Notes: generated by a model from the letters alone, not told the origin. A DNA stretch of 64,000 nucleotides from CAWIVH01 sp963839475 (GCA_963839475.1 CAWIVH010000018.1:806001-870000), one strand, 5' to 3'; numbered from the stretch's first letter, positions 42,504-52,426 are shown. Numbers and translations: made by a program.

Positions 42504-44517
42504 TCATCCGATCGCTGGGATTCCCAAATCTAGCAAGTAATTAAATGTCTGATCATAGAAAGCCGGGGAACGAGTCGGATCACTCGGGTCCCCGGGTGGC
42601 ACAAAGATGACCATTCCCTGACGTGCACGAGTGAGGAGCACTCTGTAGGCGTTGCGGAGATAAATGCGATTGTCGGCATTTGCGATGTTGAGCCATCGAT
42701 CACCGCGGAAATCGTGGAAATTCCATCCTGATCCGTTGAATCGAAAATCCGCATCCCAGGTTACACAAACCCAGTCAAGCTCCAATCCCTGCACCTGAAA
42801 CTCCGTGGCTGCATCTTCGAGATAGAAACTGGACCGGGTGTCTTCTGAATCGTTCAGAAAAATAATGCACAGGATCCACGGAAACTCGGATATCAATAGC
42901 GTGAGGCTTCAGTCTCATGGCTTTCGAAGACGCGACGAGGCCAAAACGTTCAGTTCCCCTTGCATGGTTCCGGATCCATTGTTTCGCAGACTCCAGGTTA
43001 CGCGTGAGGGCAATGGGATAACGTGCCATTATTTGGCTGAGAGATTCCTGAGCTTGATGCCTCTCGCAATCAAGGAGAGCTTTCACGAAGGACGAAACAT
43101 GCTCCGCCCGGAAGGACCGCATGGAAACAGCGAGATGCAGGGAATCATCAAAATGAGTGAAAGGCCGATCGCGAACCATTTCGAGGGCCCTGCCGGCGGC
43201 ATATTCAGTATCTGTGAGCCTGGATGAAATAAACATGCGCCATTTGGGAAAATGCTTGTTGATGGCGTTGAGCCATTCCTCGATTCCGGCTTCGCCTGTA
43301 TTAATCTCTTGTCCACCACCGACGAGGCAGACAACCACGGCCCAGTCTTTATGCCTGTCCATGTAAGAGACGAGAAACTCCGGTTCTGATTGGGAGAATC
43401 CGGGGCGTCGCTTCCTGCGAAGCATGAAACTGGCGGTCTGTTTTAGATTCCATGCCCTTTGTGCCTCGTCAAAAATAACCACGTGCTCATGCGGCGGATT
43501 GGAGTCAATCAAGCCGTCGTCACGGAAGTGATGCACGTTCTGGATGAATGCTTTAACACTTTCCCCGATCCTGTTTTTGCGAACGTCTTCACCCAGGTTC
43601 TTCCGACGGAAATATTCGTCGCGAGTCAGCGCTTCTCGAAGGACAGCAACGAGTGGGCCGTTGCCCGAGAGAAAAACGGCGTGGGTAGAGTCGGCGCCCT
43701 CATGTCTACGCGTGGCAAGATTCAAACCAACCAAGGTCTTACCCGCGCCTGGCACACCTGTTACAAAGCAAATCGACTTACGCTGTCTTGCTCTGGCTTC
43801 GTCCGCAAGCTCCTCGATTCGTCCGGACGTTATATGCAAATTCTGCGCTCCGGCATCGAAACGAGCGATCGCTTCAACGGAGTGTTGAGCGTAAAGAGCT
43901 CGTGCTGCTTCTACGATGGTTGGCGTCGGATGATAGGGCGCGCCAGCCCACTGTCCAGCATCGAGGGGTGAGCCAGTGACAATTTCCAGGGCAGAATCTA
44001 GAACCTTGCGCAGGCCCTTGGCCAGGATTGGGATTGGCCGGTATACGCTGTCTGGGTCTGCATGGAACACAATGGGTGGAGATTCTTTTGCCTCCGTAAC
44101 TACAAGAATTGGGACGACGGAAACGTTGTGACTGGCTTCGTGAAAGTTCTTGAGGTCCAAAGCATAGTCCCAAACTTGCTCAATGGCAGAGCGATCAAAA
44201 AGCGCTTCCCCTATCTTGAACTCAAGCACGAATACGATCGGGCCAACTGTTAGGATCGCATCGACTCGCCGCCCCATTCGCGGAATATTGAATTCGAGGA
44301 ACAAATTTCCGTCAACGCCCTTCAGTTCGGCGCGGAGGATCTCAATCTCAGTGAGCCAGGCATCTCGCTGGTTTGGATCAACTGAAAAGTCACAATTGGT
44401 TGTAAGCTGCCCGAGAACATTCGCTGGGATTTGAAGAAGGAAATCGGCGATCGAAGAGCTATACCAAGATCGTAAGGGAGAAGTGATCCTGCCATTTGTC
44501 GCGCTGGTCGAGGCCAT
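42504..44517 (-). CDS. PD-(D/E)XK nuclease + DUF2075 ATPase (frameshifted)
   Basis: The first 553 codons (44517 to about 42862) have an N-terminal nuclease-like region, LFLEFNIPRMGRRVDAILTV then GPIVFVLEFKIG (E..D..ExK). An SF1 helicase-like DUF2075 ATPase follows: Walker A GVPGAGKTLVG, Walker B HVVIFDEAQRAW, and AVVVCLVGGGQEINTGE (motif III). At 42858-42862 a run of five A (plus strand) shifts the frame; removing one base joins HYF to LNDSEDTRSSFYLEDAA, EFQVQGLELDWVCVTWD (motif V-VI region) and YRVLLTRARQGMVIFVP. So this is one gene of about 670 residues, broken or mis-assembled. It sits two bases downstream of mcrC. Confidence 0.82.
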
Positions 44518-44519
44518 TG

Positions 44520-45722
44520 TCAGATCCTGATTTCGAAGAACTCTCTCATACGACCGGCAATTTCATTGACCTGGCCTAAGATTCCGGATGGCGGTGCCTT
44601 CAGGTCAATCGAGGTGATAATAATCCTGCGCCCGCAATTTCTGACTGTTACGAAGTCGTTTTTCCGTGAACCCGCATAAATGAGAAGGCCAGCCGGTAGT
44701 TGGGTGGCAGTGCAGTAGGCGAGCATCTGATAGACGTCTGCATTCGGCGCCTCCTTCAAGTCGCTGTCCTTGTATTTGACATCGGCGACAAAACGACAGC
44801 AATCACCTGCCCAACAGGAAATATCAGGCAGCAACGGGTATTTACCCTCTTCATCGAGCTTTAGTTTGTGCCCACTGCATCCTTGGACCAGGTCCAATGA
44901 AGTAAGAGCCATCGCATTCTTGAGAGCGAGATATAGGAAATCCTCAAAGACGCGGTTCATGTCTACCAGAAAAGCTGATCCGCTCTGCGTACCGTGCTGA
45001 AGAGAAATTGATCTATTGCCAAGTATCCGACGGGCGAGTTCGACGGCCGGTCGATAGTGTTCATTGAGCCTGGAATAGATGATTGTGGGGATGGAACTGG
45101 CTGGATAGCTGACGTTCGTGACGCCGTCAAAATCGTGATCCAAGCGCTGAAGGATAGTGTTGGCTTCAGCTGACTTTATACTGCCCCGTCCGAGCGCGTG
45201 GATTGCAGCCCTGAGAATCCGATTTTCCTCGACGTCTGCGGTGTGCTCCTCGAAAGACAGTTCGACCGGCAAGAAAGCTCCATAACGGTTACGAACTTGC
45301 TGTGCGAACAAAATGCGGCCACGTACCATTGGAAGTGCAGCCTGTTCGCTTCGATAGCCGCGATACAACCCGCGACTTACTAGAAGTTTAAGACGATGTG
45401 CAAATGCAAAGGCAAGCACCTCTGTTAAATCGCGTTCCTCCGCAAATTCAAAATCTTCGTCACGCCAGCCGATCTTTTCTATTGAGTAAAGGATTAGGAA
45501 TAAAACACGGGAAACAGGGACTTTCGGAGAAATGATTATGGAAATCGATCCGAGATTGATGGAGCCCACCCAGCTTCCCGGAGTAAGGTCGTAGGCGTCT
45601 TCTAAGCCGATGCTGGGTTCTATGGTTACAGAGGGTGCGAGAAGTCGCAATAAATCGCGTTCGGAGTTTCTGAGCCGGACGCCGGATTTCTTTTCAAATT
45701 CTCTTAGGTAAATGCGTTCCAC
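44520..45722 (-). CDS. mcrC: McrC-like nuclease subunit of McrBC restriction system
   Basis: 400 residues from a GTG at 45722, chosen because GAGGG precedes it and it begins eight bases after mcrB ends. N-terminal DUF2357-type region (VERIYLREFEKKSG...LGSISIIISPKV) and C-terminal PD-(D/E)XK nuclease: PLLPDISCWAG...CRFVADVKYKD. McrC binds the McrB hexamer, stimulates its GTPase and cleaves modified DNA. Longer ORF starts would overlap mcrB by about 85 bases. Confidence 0.87.
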   Translation of the reverse strand: MERIYLREFEKKSGVRLRNSERDLLRLLAPSVTIEPSIGLEDAYDLTPGSWVGSINLGSISIIISPKVPVSRVLFLILYSIEKIGWRDEDFEFAEERDLTEVLAFAFAHRLKLLVSRGLYRGYRSEQAALPMVRGRILFAQQVRNRYGAFLPVELSFEEHTADVEENRILRAAIHALGRGSIKSAEANTILQRLDHDFDGVTNVSYPASSIPTIIYSRLNEHYRPAVELARRILGNRSISLQHGTQSGSAFLVDMNRVFEDFLYLALKNAMALTSLDLVQGCSGHKLKLDEEGKYPLLPDISCWAGDCCRFVADVKYKDSDLKEAPNADVYQMLAYCTATQLPAGLLIYAGSRKNDFVTVRNCGRRIIITSIDLKAPPSGILGQVNEIAGRMREFFEIRI

Positions 45723-45729
45723 AATTCCC

Positions 45730-48132
45730 TCACTGCTGCGCTTGTGAAACTGCGGCAACATTTGACGCGTTCCTCGCTTCGACTCGTTCGTGCAGTCGCT
45801 CCAGACTGAATTCACCTAGTCGATTTTCGTTGCCGAAATAGTGTTCAGCGAGGTAGGGCATAATGGAGTGGTGCCAGATCCTCGTGACCCATTCGTCTGA
45901 AAGGTCCTTACTCATAAAATGGCTTGGGCCGATTGCGAAGTGCCTGTCCCCCATAAGGGCATTAGCCTCATCAAGAAGGTCAGCCACCCAGAGCATATCC
46001 GGCTTGAATTCACCTAGCCATCTACTGAGCAGACCTTTGATTGGCGGCTCATCCGGGTAAAAGGGCACAAAATAAAAGCGGCGGCGAAGGGCATTGTCCA
46101 CCAGGGCAATCGATCGGTCGGCGGTGTTCATTGTGCCGATGATCCAAAGGTTTTCTGGAAAAGAAAATTCGTCCTCTGAATACTGAAGGGAGATGCTTTC
46201 GTTTCGATACTCCAATAGGAAATAGAGCTCGCCGAAGACCCTTGCCAAATTCGCGCGGTTGATTTCGTCGATAATGAGGATGTGCTTGGTGCTCTGTGCT
46301 TGGGCAGCTGCAATCGCAATCCTTTTTAACGGTCCTGGCACTAGATCAAAACCAGCCTGTCCTCCGACCTTTCTTGGACGATAACCTTCGACGAAATCCT
46401 CGTAAGAGTATGAGGGGTGAAACTGAACGATTCTGACATTTTCCTTACTACGGGCGTAGAATTCCGCCAACCTTTTTGCCACAAACGTCTTGCCAGTCCC
46501 CGGTGGGCCGAAAAATATGAGCTGGCCTTTTTTTTCTAGAAGTTGCCCGATATTGTCCAGGAAAGACTGATCGAGCATCAACTCTTTGGCCAGTGAAGCC
46601 ATGTCAGGAACGTTCGGTTCAACCTCGGGTGGTGGGATTTCGGTCTCTCCTGGATCGTCTTCTTTATCTGGTTCGACCTTTCCTTCTCTATATTTCAATA
46701 ATGCGGCCTGCCCATCTTTGCCAAGCAGCTCCTCGTACTGAGTCCCCTGTGTGACCATCCAGAGCAGATTTTGAGCGTCCAGTCGATCCTTCAGTTCGAG
46801 CCCGCGCGTGGATGCTTCTCTGACGAACTTGTCCAGGAAGTTCAAAGCGTGCTTATAAACGGCAAAATGATCTGACTCGGACGACGGTAAGTCCTCACCG
46901 GTCAATCGATATCCTGCCTTGTAAGGGGTCGAGCGGTAGATAGGATAGGATGTCGCATCCAATCCCATGAGAAGGACGGATAGTATCGATAAGCGCTGGC
47001 TTGGTCCGTGCAGGTTAGGGACCTTTGGCAGCTGGACAAGAAAGGATTGGATTCGCTTATCTACAGCATCATCGCCATACCATAAAGCCGCGAGTGACGA
47101 CTTCGCATTTCGGTCCTGCTCTGCCCATTCCAAGAAACGTTGCACCGTCAGATAGTGGACAAGATTGTTTGGAGGAGAAAATACCTTCTTCAGCAGCTTC
47201 TTCCAATCATCTGAACCCGATCGAATGCAATCAGCAACGCTAGCAACTCGATGACCAATTTCAATTTTATAGTCTCGCTCCTGAGAGGGAAATTTCTCCC
47301 AGCTGTAAAAACGTTCGGCCCAAGCGATGAAACGACCCCAAGGACTCGCATCTGGCTGCCACATTGCTAGAATTTGGGGATCATAAAAGGTGAATTCGCT
47401 ACCGTGTTCTACACTTAATTTGCGACGGATCTGGAAAAGGGCTCGATCTACATCATCGGTTGGATCATCGACTAGGGACGCGAGCTCTTTTGTAATTCTC
47501 TTTTTCGCGTCCCTGGAAACGATGTCTTCGAAAAAGTCCGGAAAGAATAAATGAAGTAGCGAATCTCTTTGTACAAATGCACTATTGATGGGCAGTTCGA
47601 GAATAAATTCCTTAAAACGCCAGGGATCTTTCAATAGCTGTGATCTTTTTGGAAGATCTGAATCTTTTAAGGCCATGGCAAAATTCATGATGAATCCGAG
47701 ATGATTTGGACGCATCGTATTGTAGGCAACACCGGGGTTGCAGAAACCCAAATCGAGAACAGTTGCGAGGTCCGCCGGAATTCTAGTTGTGGAGGGCGAC
47801 CAAGCTAATACTTTTGAGATAATCTCTCTTTTGGTCTCCCCCCTAATCGATTCGGACATAGCTGGCAAGAAGTGGATAAAGAGCGTCTCAGCCATCAATT
47901 GGATCACTTGCGGTGGGGCAGCGCCAATCTGGCGTTTCAACTTCACCAAAAATGAATCGGATGACAAGTCTTCATCAACTATAACGCGGTTATAGAGGAT
48001 TTTTAGGGTTTCAATATTCCAGACCGGAAAAGCTGCGCCGAAGAGCGATTTATCTTGCTCTAAGCATTCAAATTTCCACTTATTGGTAGCCTCATAGATT
48101 TTGGTTCTTTCAGATTTGCGTGCCAGCGCCAT
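45730..48132 (-). CDS. mcrB: McrB-like AAA+ motor of McrBC restriction system
   Basis: 800 residues from the ATG at 48132 (ATGAGG just upstream). Residues 1-520 are a large N-terminal region without a clear modified-base reader (EVE, DUF3578 or similar not obvious), so the target specificity may be new. The C-terminal McrB AAA+ core has Walker A FGPPGTGKTFVAKRL, Walker B HILIIDEINRANLARVFGEL and the GTMNTADRSIALVDNALRRR sensor block. It works with McrC directly downstream. Confidence 0.87.
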   Translation of the reverse strand: MALARKSERTKIYEATNKWKFECLEQDKSLFGAAFPVWNIETLKILYNRVIVDEDLSSDSFLVKLKRQIGAAPPQVIQLMAETLFIHFLPAMSESIRGETKREIISKVLAWSPSTTRIPADLATVLDLGFCNPGVAYNTMRPNHLGFIMNFAMALKDSDLPKRSQLLKDPWRFKEFILELPINSAFVQRDSLLHLFFPDFFEDIVSRDAKKRITKELASLVDDPTDDVDRALFQIRRKLSVEHGSEFTFYDPQILAMWQPDASPWGRFIAWAERFYSWEKFPSQERDYKIEIGHRVASVADCIRSGSDDWKKLLKKVFSPPNNLVHYLTVQRFLEWAEQDRNAKSSLAALWYGDDAVDKRIQSFLVQLPKVPNLHGPSQRLSILSVLLMGLDATSYPIYRSTPYKAGYRLTGEDLPSSESDHFAVYKHALNFLDKFVREASTRGLELKDRLDAQNLLWMVTQGTQYEELLGKDGQAALLKYREGKVEPDKEDDPGETEIPPPEVEPNVPDMASLAKELMLDQSFLDNIGQLLEKKGQLIFFGPPGTGKTFVAKRLAEFYARSKENVRIVQFHPSYSYEDFVEGYRPRKVGGQAGFDLVPGPLKRIAIAAAQAQSTKHILIIDEINRANLARVFGELYFLLEYRNESISLQYSEDEFSFPENLWIIGTMNTADRSIALVDNALRRRFYFVPFYPDEPPIKGLLSRWLGEFKPDMLWVADLLDEANALMGDRHFAIGPSHFMSKDLSDEWVTRIWHHSIMPYLAEHYFGNENRLGEFSLERLHERVEARNASNVAAVSQAQQ

Positions 48133-48165
48133 GGTGAGCCTCATTATTAGAATTCTGAAAAATGA

Positions 48166-48194
48166 TCCATAAGGAGAGGTGGATTTTAGGTCAA
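48166..48194 (-). promoter_or_regulatory. Probable mcrB promoter
   Basis: Minus strand TTGACC (48189-48194), 17-bp spacer, TATGGA (48166-48171), about 27 bases of leader to the mcrB ATG. It would drive mcrB-mcrC-DUF2075 as one transcript. Confidence 0.5.
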
Positions 48195-48217
48195 AATTGA
48201 ACGGCAAAGATACCAAA

Positions 48218-48463
48218 ATGTCGTCATACCCACGCTGTCCGCAGGATAAGATCACCTACGAGTATATTTCGCATGTCACGCTTGACTTTTGTAACGGCCA
48301 GCAAATACGCTGTCTTTTAGGTGCTGAGGTGGTTCACAGAAACGACGACCGCCGCGCCCTGTGGGCAGATCTGAATCCCCGCAATCTGTACCTGCGCGAA
48401 CTCGAAGTGAGCGGGCTGGAGCTCCAAAAACAACCATCTGCAGATTGGCGAAGCTTTGTCTGA
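48218..48463 (+). CDS. Hypothetical protein at prophage left edge
   Basis: 81 residues from the ATG at 48218 (a GTG at 48179 would overlap the mcrB promoter). Sequence SSYPRCPQDKITYEYIS...VEVVHRN-type charged region; no domain recognised. First plus-strand ORF after the defence island and possibly the first gene of the phage block. Confidence 0.35.
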   Translation: MSSYPRCPQDKITYEYISHVTLDFCNGQQIRCLLGAEVVHRNDDRRALWADLNPRNLYLRELEVSGLELQKQPSADWRSFV

Positions 48464-48887
48464 CGATTTTGACGGGAAGGTTCTCAACCCATCCGGCGTC
48501 GAGATCGATCTCCCCCAATGGGTTTTCACCCGACTCAAAAAACTCCATCTATTGGAAAGAGACCGCCCGACAGGCAAGATGCGCATCCGCGGTCGCGTGT
48601 TTGGAATGATGGCACTGTGGGACGGGCCCGACTTTAGGGCTGATCGGCGTTATCGAGCGTTCGATCCTGGCTACCAGCGCGCATGTTCCAAGGACAGCGG
48701 ATATGCAAGCGCATTCCTCAAGGCCCTTGGGCGAGATTGTTCGGGCCTGGCCAATCCGGCCATTGAGCGCACTCACCATATTGAAGCTGACCTTGATCAT
48801 ACGCGCCTGTCTGATGAGTTTCGGCGCAAAAGCGTGGACGAAGTGCTGCGCGCAATCAAAGCCAAGAGGCGAGGCAGGCGCGGTTGA
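48456..48887 (+). CDS. Hypothetical phage-associated protein
   Basis: 143 residues from a TTG overlapping the previous ORF. Basic C-terminus (VDEVLRAIKAKRRGRRG), central LPQWVFTRLKKLHLLERDRP helix and RSFQ-less body. No domain recognised. It overlaps the next small gene by four bases, suggesting real coupled genes. Confidence 0.45.
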   Translation: MSDDFDGKVLNPSGVEIDLPQWVFTRLKKLHLLERDRPTGKMRIRGRVFGMMALWDGPDFRADRRYRAFDPGYQRACSKDSGYASAFLKALGRDCSGLANPAIERTHHIEADLDHTRLSDEFRRKSVDEVLRAIKAKRRGRRG

Positions 48888-49030
48888 CCTCCGATTGGAA
48901 GGACGTCTACCGAGAGGAGCGAAGGCGCCCGGGATACGTGATTGAAAACGGAAAATCCATCGTCAAAATCCGGAAGGACACCTGGCCCCGGCGGATCTCA
49001 CTCGAACGTAAGAAGAGAAAGACCGCATGA
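48884..49030 (+). CDS. 48-residue basic protein coupled to the HNH gene
   Basis: TTG start within the stop of the preceding gene and TGA overlapping the HNH ATG (ATGA). Residues TSDWKDVYREERRRPGYVIE then NGKSIVKIRKDTWPRR. Tight overlaps on both sides support it as a true small gene. Function unknown. Confidence 0.5.
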   Translation: MTSDWKDVYREERRRPGYVIENGKSIVKIRKDTWPRRISLERKKRKTA

Positions 49031-49392
49031 GTCCGTTCGCGCCGAAGCATCCGTGCGGATTTCCAGGCTGCCCGAAGCTCGTTGATTCTGCTCACCGGCG
49101 CTGTGAGAAACATCGCATCGAGGAACGGAAAGAGATCGATCAGGGGCGCGGATCGGCCTCACACCGGGGCTATGACACCCGGTGGCGCGCCGCAAGGAAA
49201 CACTATCTCACCATTCATCCGCTTTGTGCAGAGTGTGACCGAGTTGGACGGCTCACGGCGGCAACGGTCGTGGACCACATCGTTCCTCACAAGGGCGATC
49301 CCAATCTCTTTTGGAACGAGTCGAACTGGCAGGCGCTTTGCAGGCGTTGCCACAACCGAAAGACCGCCACGACTGACGGTAGGTGGGGATAA
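49027..49392 (+). CDS. Phage HNH endonuclease
   Basis: 121 residues. N-terminal zinc-binding cysteines (HPCGFPGCP, RRCEKH), then HNH core: HPLCAECDRVG, ATVVDHIVPHKGDPNLFW, ALCRRCHNRKT. HNH nucleases encoded next to terminase stimulate cleavage at packaging sites in HK97-like phages. Four-base overlap with the upstream small gene, and zero-base spacing to the next. Confidence 0.88.
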   Translation: MSPFAPKHPCGFPGCPKLVDSAHRRCEKHRIEERKEIDQGRGSASHRGYDTRWRAARKHYLTIHPLCAECDRVGRLTAATVVDHIVPHKGDPNLFWNESNWQALCRRCHNRKTATTDGRWG

Positions 49393-49683
49393 ATGCGATT
49401 CATTTCCATCGTCTTGGAAAGAGTCCTGCGCCGGCAGGCCAGGATTCTCCGTTACCAAAATCAAATCATTGAAAGGTTAGAAGATATGTCCGAGGTACTT
49501 GATCAGGTAAAAGATTTTGCCGCAAAGATCGATGCGGCGACCAACGCCATCGCCATCAGGATTCAGACGCTCATCGACAAGATCAATGCGGGGACAGCGA
49601 CTCCCGAGGAGATCGCAGCTGTGTTGCAGCCTGAAGTCGACCGGCTGACCGAGCTCGGGAAAGACCCCGCCAATCCTGTGTAG
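49393..49683 (+). CDS. Small coiled-coil protein, phage region
   Basis: 96 residues. A basic amphipathic N-terminus (ISIVLERVLRRQARILRYQN) and a long helix (MSEVLDQVKDFAAKIDAATN) typical of a coiled coil, then EEIAAVLQPEVDRLTELGKD. From memory, similar helical proteins occur in several bacterial phages near terminase. Role unknown. Confidence 0.55.
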   Translation: MRFISIVLERVLRRQARILRYQNQIIERLEDMSEVLDQVKDFAAKIDAATNAIAIRIQTLIDKINAGTATPEEIAAVLQPEVDRLTELGKDPANPV

Positions 49684-49914
49684 GCAATGGGGGAAGGGGG
49701 TCCAAATCTCTGGACTCTCCTGCCCGGGACCGGGCGCGCGGGCTTGCGCGCGCGTTGCCAAATTGAACCAGGGGGGGTAGGTGACTGAGATCGTTGAGCC
49801 CGCTCAAATCTTAACGAGTATCCAAGCAATTGTTATTCCTCGGTCCACCACCACTCTTCACGCAGCGAATTATTTTGCATGTTCTGTATAATCTAATTTG
49901 GGCAGGCACCAAGC
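49684..49914. other. Spacer without a supported gene, G-rich start
   Basis: About 230 bases between the coiled-coil gene and the 211-residue gene; starts with tgggggaagggggtcc. No coding or RNA feature seen. Confidence 0.5.
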
Positions 49915-50550
49915 ATGATTGATGCGAAGCGCTTCGAACTGATCAAGCGGAAGTATGGTTGGTGCGCGAGCTGGGCAGTCTGGGCTCCTCAGGGCCCGAC
50001 GCCGAAATCGAACATGGGCGACGTCGAAGTCCTTGACTTGCGTACCAACCCCAGCCTCCTGCAGACTCTGGATCCTGGTGTCGTGATGGTCGGGCTCAAC
50101 CTTTCCCGTGGTTTCCCGGACATCCCGTTTCGCAACTTCCATGACCCGGCCTCGGTCGCGAACGACTTCAAGATCCGATACGCGTTCAGGGGCACCAGCT
50201 ACTGGGGCGCGTACATGACAGACGTGGTCAAGAAGCACGTCGAGCCCGTCTCCGGACAACTCCTCAATCACCTGCGGGCAAATCCCCAAGTCGTCACGGA
50301 TCATATCGAAGCGCTGCGCTCGGAACTGCTCGATCTCGGCTATCCCAGGCCGGTCATTCTGGCGTTTGGATGGGCTGCGTACTCACTCCTTGAGCAGAAC
50401 CTCAATTGCGACGACTTCTCGTTGCTGGTTCGGCTCACCCATTACAGCCACTACATCTCGAAAGAAAACTACCGAACAAAAGTCCACGAACAGATTGCCG
50501 CTGCGCGGCGGACTGCCGCGCAACAAATGCATCGAGCGGACGGACTTTGA
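49915..50550 (+). CDS. Conserved hypothetical protein, possibly uracil-DNA-glycosylase-like (DUF1643 type)
   Basis: 211 residues. RFELIKRKYGWCASWAVW, VVMVGLNLSRGFP, FHDPASVANDFKIRYAFRGT and SYWGAYMTDVVK resemble the UDG-superfamily pattern: a V.VGLN strand, then F(H)DP and a W...MTD loop. GYPRPVILAFGWAAY further supports an alpha/beta fold of this kind. Assignment is tentative; possible role in DNA protection or nucleotide removal in the prophage. Confidence 0.5.
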   Translation: MIDAKRFELIKRKYGWCASWAVWAPQGPTPKSNMGDVEVLDLRTNPSLLQTLDPGVVMVGLNLSRGFPDIPFRNFHDPASVANDFKIRYAFRGTSYWGAYMTDVVKKHVEPVSGQLLNHLRANPQVVTDHIEALRSELLDLGYPRPVILAFGWAAYSLLEQNLNCDDFSLLVRLTHYSHYISKENYRTKVHEQIAAARRTAAQQMHRADGL

Positions 50551-50693
50551 AGGCTAGCCTCTGGGGTACGCATGTTCGACAAAGCCTGCCTTTCATGCGC
50601 AGGACGTTGGGCATCATTCCTCCTTCATAACTCACATTGGCATTGAGTTTTTGTGTATCACAGCTAGCCAGAAACAACAGACGAAGAGAGTAT

Positions 50694-51968
50694 ATGGCAG
50701 AGATTGTTGAGCGTGCCGTAGGGGATCTGATTCCTTATGCGCGGAATCCCCGAAAAAATGACGCTGTTGTGGATCAGATGGCGGCGTCGATTCGGGAGTT
50801 TGGGTTCAAGGTGCCCATCCTGGCCCTCTCGGACGGCACGATTGTCGACGGCCACCTGCGACTCAAGGCCGCCCAGAAGCTCAAAATCGAAACGGTTCCT
50901 GTGATTCTCTGCGACGAATGGACGCCGGCGCAGGTGAAAGCGTTCCGATTGATGGCCAACAAGTCGGTCGCCTGGGCGGAATGGGACACAGAGTTGCTCC
51001 GTTTTGAGATGGAGGATTTGAAATCCCTCGACTTTGACCTGGAACTTACAGGATTTGGAGAGGAAGAGCTGGCGCGGATCCTGGAGCCGGCGCAGATCGA
51101 GGGGTTAACGGATCCGGATTCCGTTCCCGAACTGCCGAGTTATCCGGCAACAGTGGCCGGGGACCTCTGGATTCTTGGCAAACATCGGCTGATGTGCGGC
51201 GATTCGACCTTTGTCGACCAGGTTCAGCTCCTATTCAACGGGGTCGAGCCGATCCTTATGGTCACCGACCCGCCGTACGGTGTCGACTACGACCCGAAAT
51301 GGCGGAACTCGGCCGGCCTCAGCAAGACGAAGCGGACGGGAGCCGTCAAAAACGACGATCGCATTGACTGGGGCGACGCCTACTCGCTATTTCCAGGCGA
51401 CATCGCCTACATCTGGCATGCTGGCCGGCATGCCAGCGAAGTGCAGGCATCCATTGAGCGATGTGGCTTCGAGATCCGCTGCCAGATTATCTGGGCCAAG
51501 CCGAAATTCGCAATCAGCCGCGGCCATTACCACTGGCAGCACGAACCCTGCTGGTACGCGGTCAGGAAGGGCAAGACCGGGCACTGGAATGGGGACCGCA
51601 CCCAGACAACCTTGTGGCAGATCGGCGCCAAGACCGAGGAAACCAAGACTAAGCATGGCACGCAGAAGCCCGTCGAGTGCATGTCCCGGCCCATTGCCAA
51701 TCACACGAATCCGGGCCAGGCAGTGTACGACCCATTCCTTGGGTCCGGAACCACAATCATTGCAGCCGAGGGAACCAGTCGAGTCTGCTTCGGAATGGAA
51801 ATTGATCCGGCCTATGTTGACGTAGCGGTCGAGCGATGGGAGAAATTCACCGGCAAACAGGCGGTACTGGAGGGCGACGGGCGCAAGTTTCAGGAGATCT
51901 CCGCCAGTCGTTGCCCTGAAGGCGAGAGAGCGGCACGTGAGGCTACACAGCCTAAGAAAAGCGCCTAA
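50694..51968 (+). CDS. ParB-like nuclease/N6-adenine or N4-cytosine DNA methyltransferase
   Basis: 424 residues from the ATG at 50694. N-terminal ParB/Srx domain (LIPYARNPRKNDAVVDQMAA, GTIVDGHLRLKAAQKLKI), residues 1-95. The methyltransferase at 150-400 has VTDPPYGVDY (DPPY motif IV) and PFLGSGTTIIAAE (AdoMet-binding motif I placed after motif IV, beta class). Such fusions are common in phages before terminase and protect phage DNA or mark packaging sites. Confidence 0.88.
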   Translation: MAEIVERAVGDLIPYARNPRKNDAVVDQMAASIREFGFKVPILALSDGTIVDGHLRLKAAQKLKIETVPVILCDEWTPAQVKAFRLMANKSVAWAEWDTELLRFEMEDLKSLDFDLELTGFGEEELARILEPAQIEGLTDPDSVPELPSYPATVAGDLWILGKHRLMCGDSTFVDQVQLLFNGVEPILMVTDPPYGVDYDPKWRNSAGLSKTKRTGAVKNDDRIDWGDAYSLFPGDIAYIWHAGRHASEVQASIERCGFEIRCQIIWAKPKFAISRGHYHWQHEPCWYAVRKGKTGHWNGDRTQTTLWQIGAKTEETKTKHGTQKPVECMSRPIANHTNPGQAVYDPFLGSGTTIIAAEGTSRVCFGMEIDPAYVDVAVERWEKFTGKQAVLEGDGRKFQEISASRCPEGERAAREATQPKKSA

Positions 51969-51970
51969 AT

Positions 51971-52426
51971 ATGGCTGGGAGGCGGCCCAAACCCACCAAA
52001 CTGAAGCTTTTGCAGGGAACCCAGCGATCCGATCGCGTCAATCGCCAGGAACCCGATCCAAAGCCCGAGATTCCGAGTTGCCCGAAGCATATTCAGGGCG
52101 AATCCCGGCGCGAATGGAAGCGAATCACGAAGGAATTGGGCGCTGTCGGGTTGGTCACCAGGGTAGATCGTGCAGCCATTGCGGCCTATTGCGAAGCCTA
52201 CGGACGATGGTCCGAGGCCGTTAGCAAGCTTCATGAGAAGGGGCTCCTGGTCAAGGCGCCCAGCGGGTACCCGATCCTGAACCCTTATCTGAGCATCATC
52301 AACTCGGCGCTCGATCAGATGCGGAAGTTCCTGACTGAATTTGGCATGACTCCAAGCTCGAGGACGAGAATCCACATTGCCTGGAAGAACGAAGAGGAAA
52401 ATGACGCCGCGCGATTCTTCGCATAA
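51971..52426 (+). CDS. terS: Terminase small subunit, P27 family
   Basis: 151 residues. The N-terminus AGRRPKPTKLKLLQGTQR is the P27 signature; a helical DNA-binding body follows (WKRITKELGAVGLVTRVDRA, ALDQMRKFLTEFGMTPSSR). It recognises the phage packaging site. Two bases after the methyltransferase, overlapping terL by 26 bases. Confidence 0.87.
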   Translation: MAGRRPKPTKLKLLQGTQRSDRVNRQEPDPKPEIPSCPKHIQGESRREWKRITKELGAVGLVTRVDRAAIAAYCEAYGRWSEAVSKLHEKGLLVKAPSGYPILNPYLSIINSALDQMRKFLTEFGMTPSSRTRIHIAWKNEEENDAARFFA

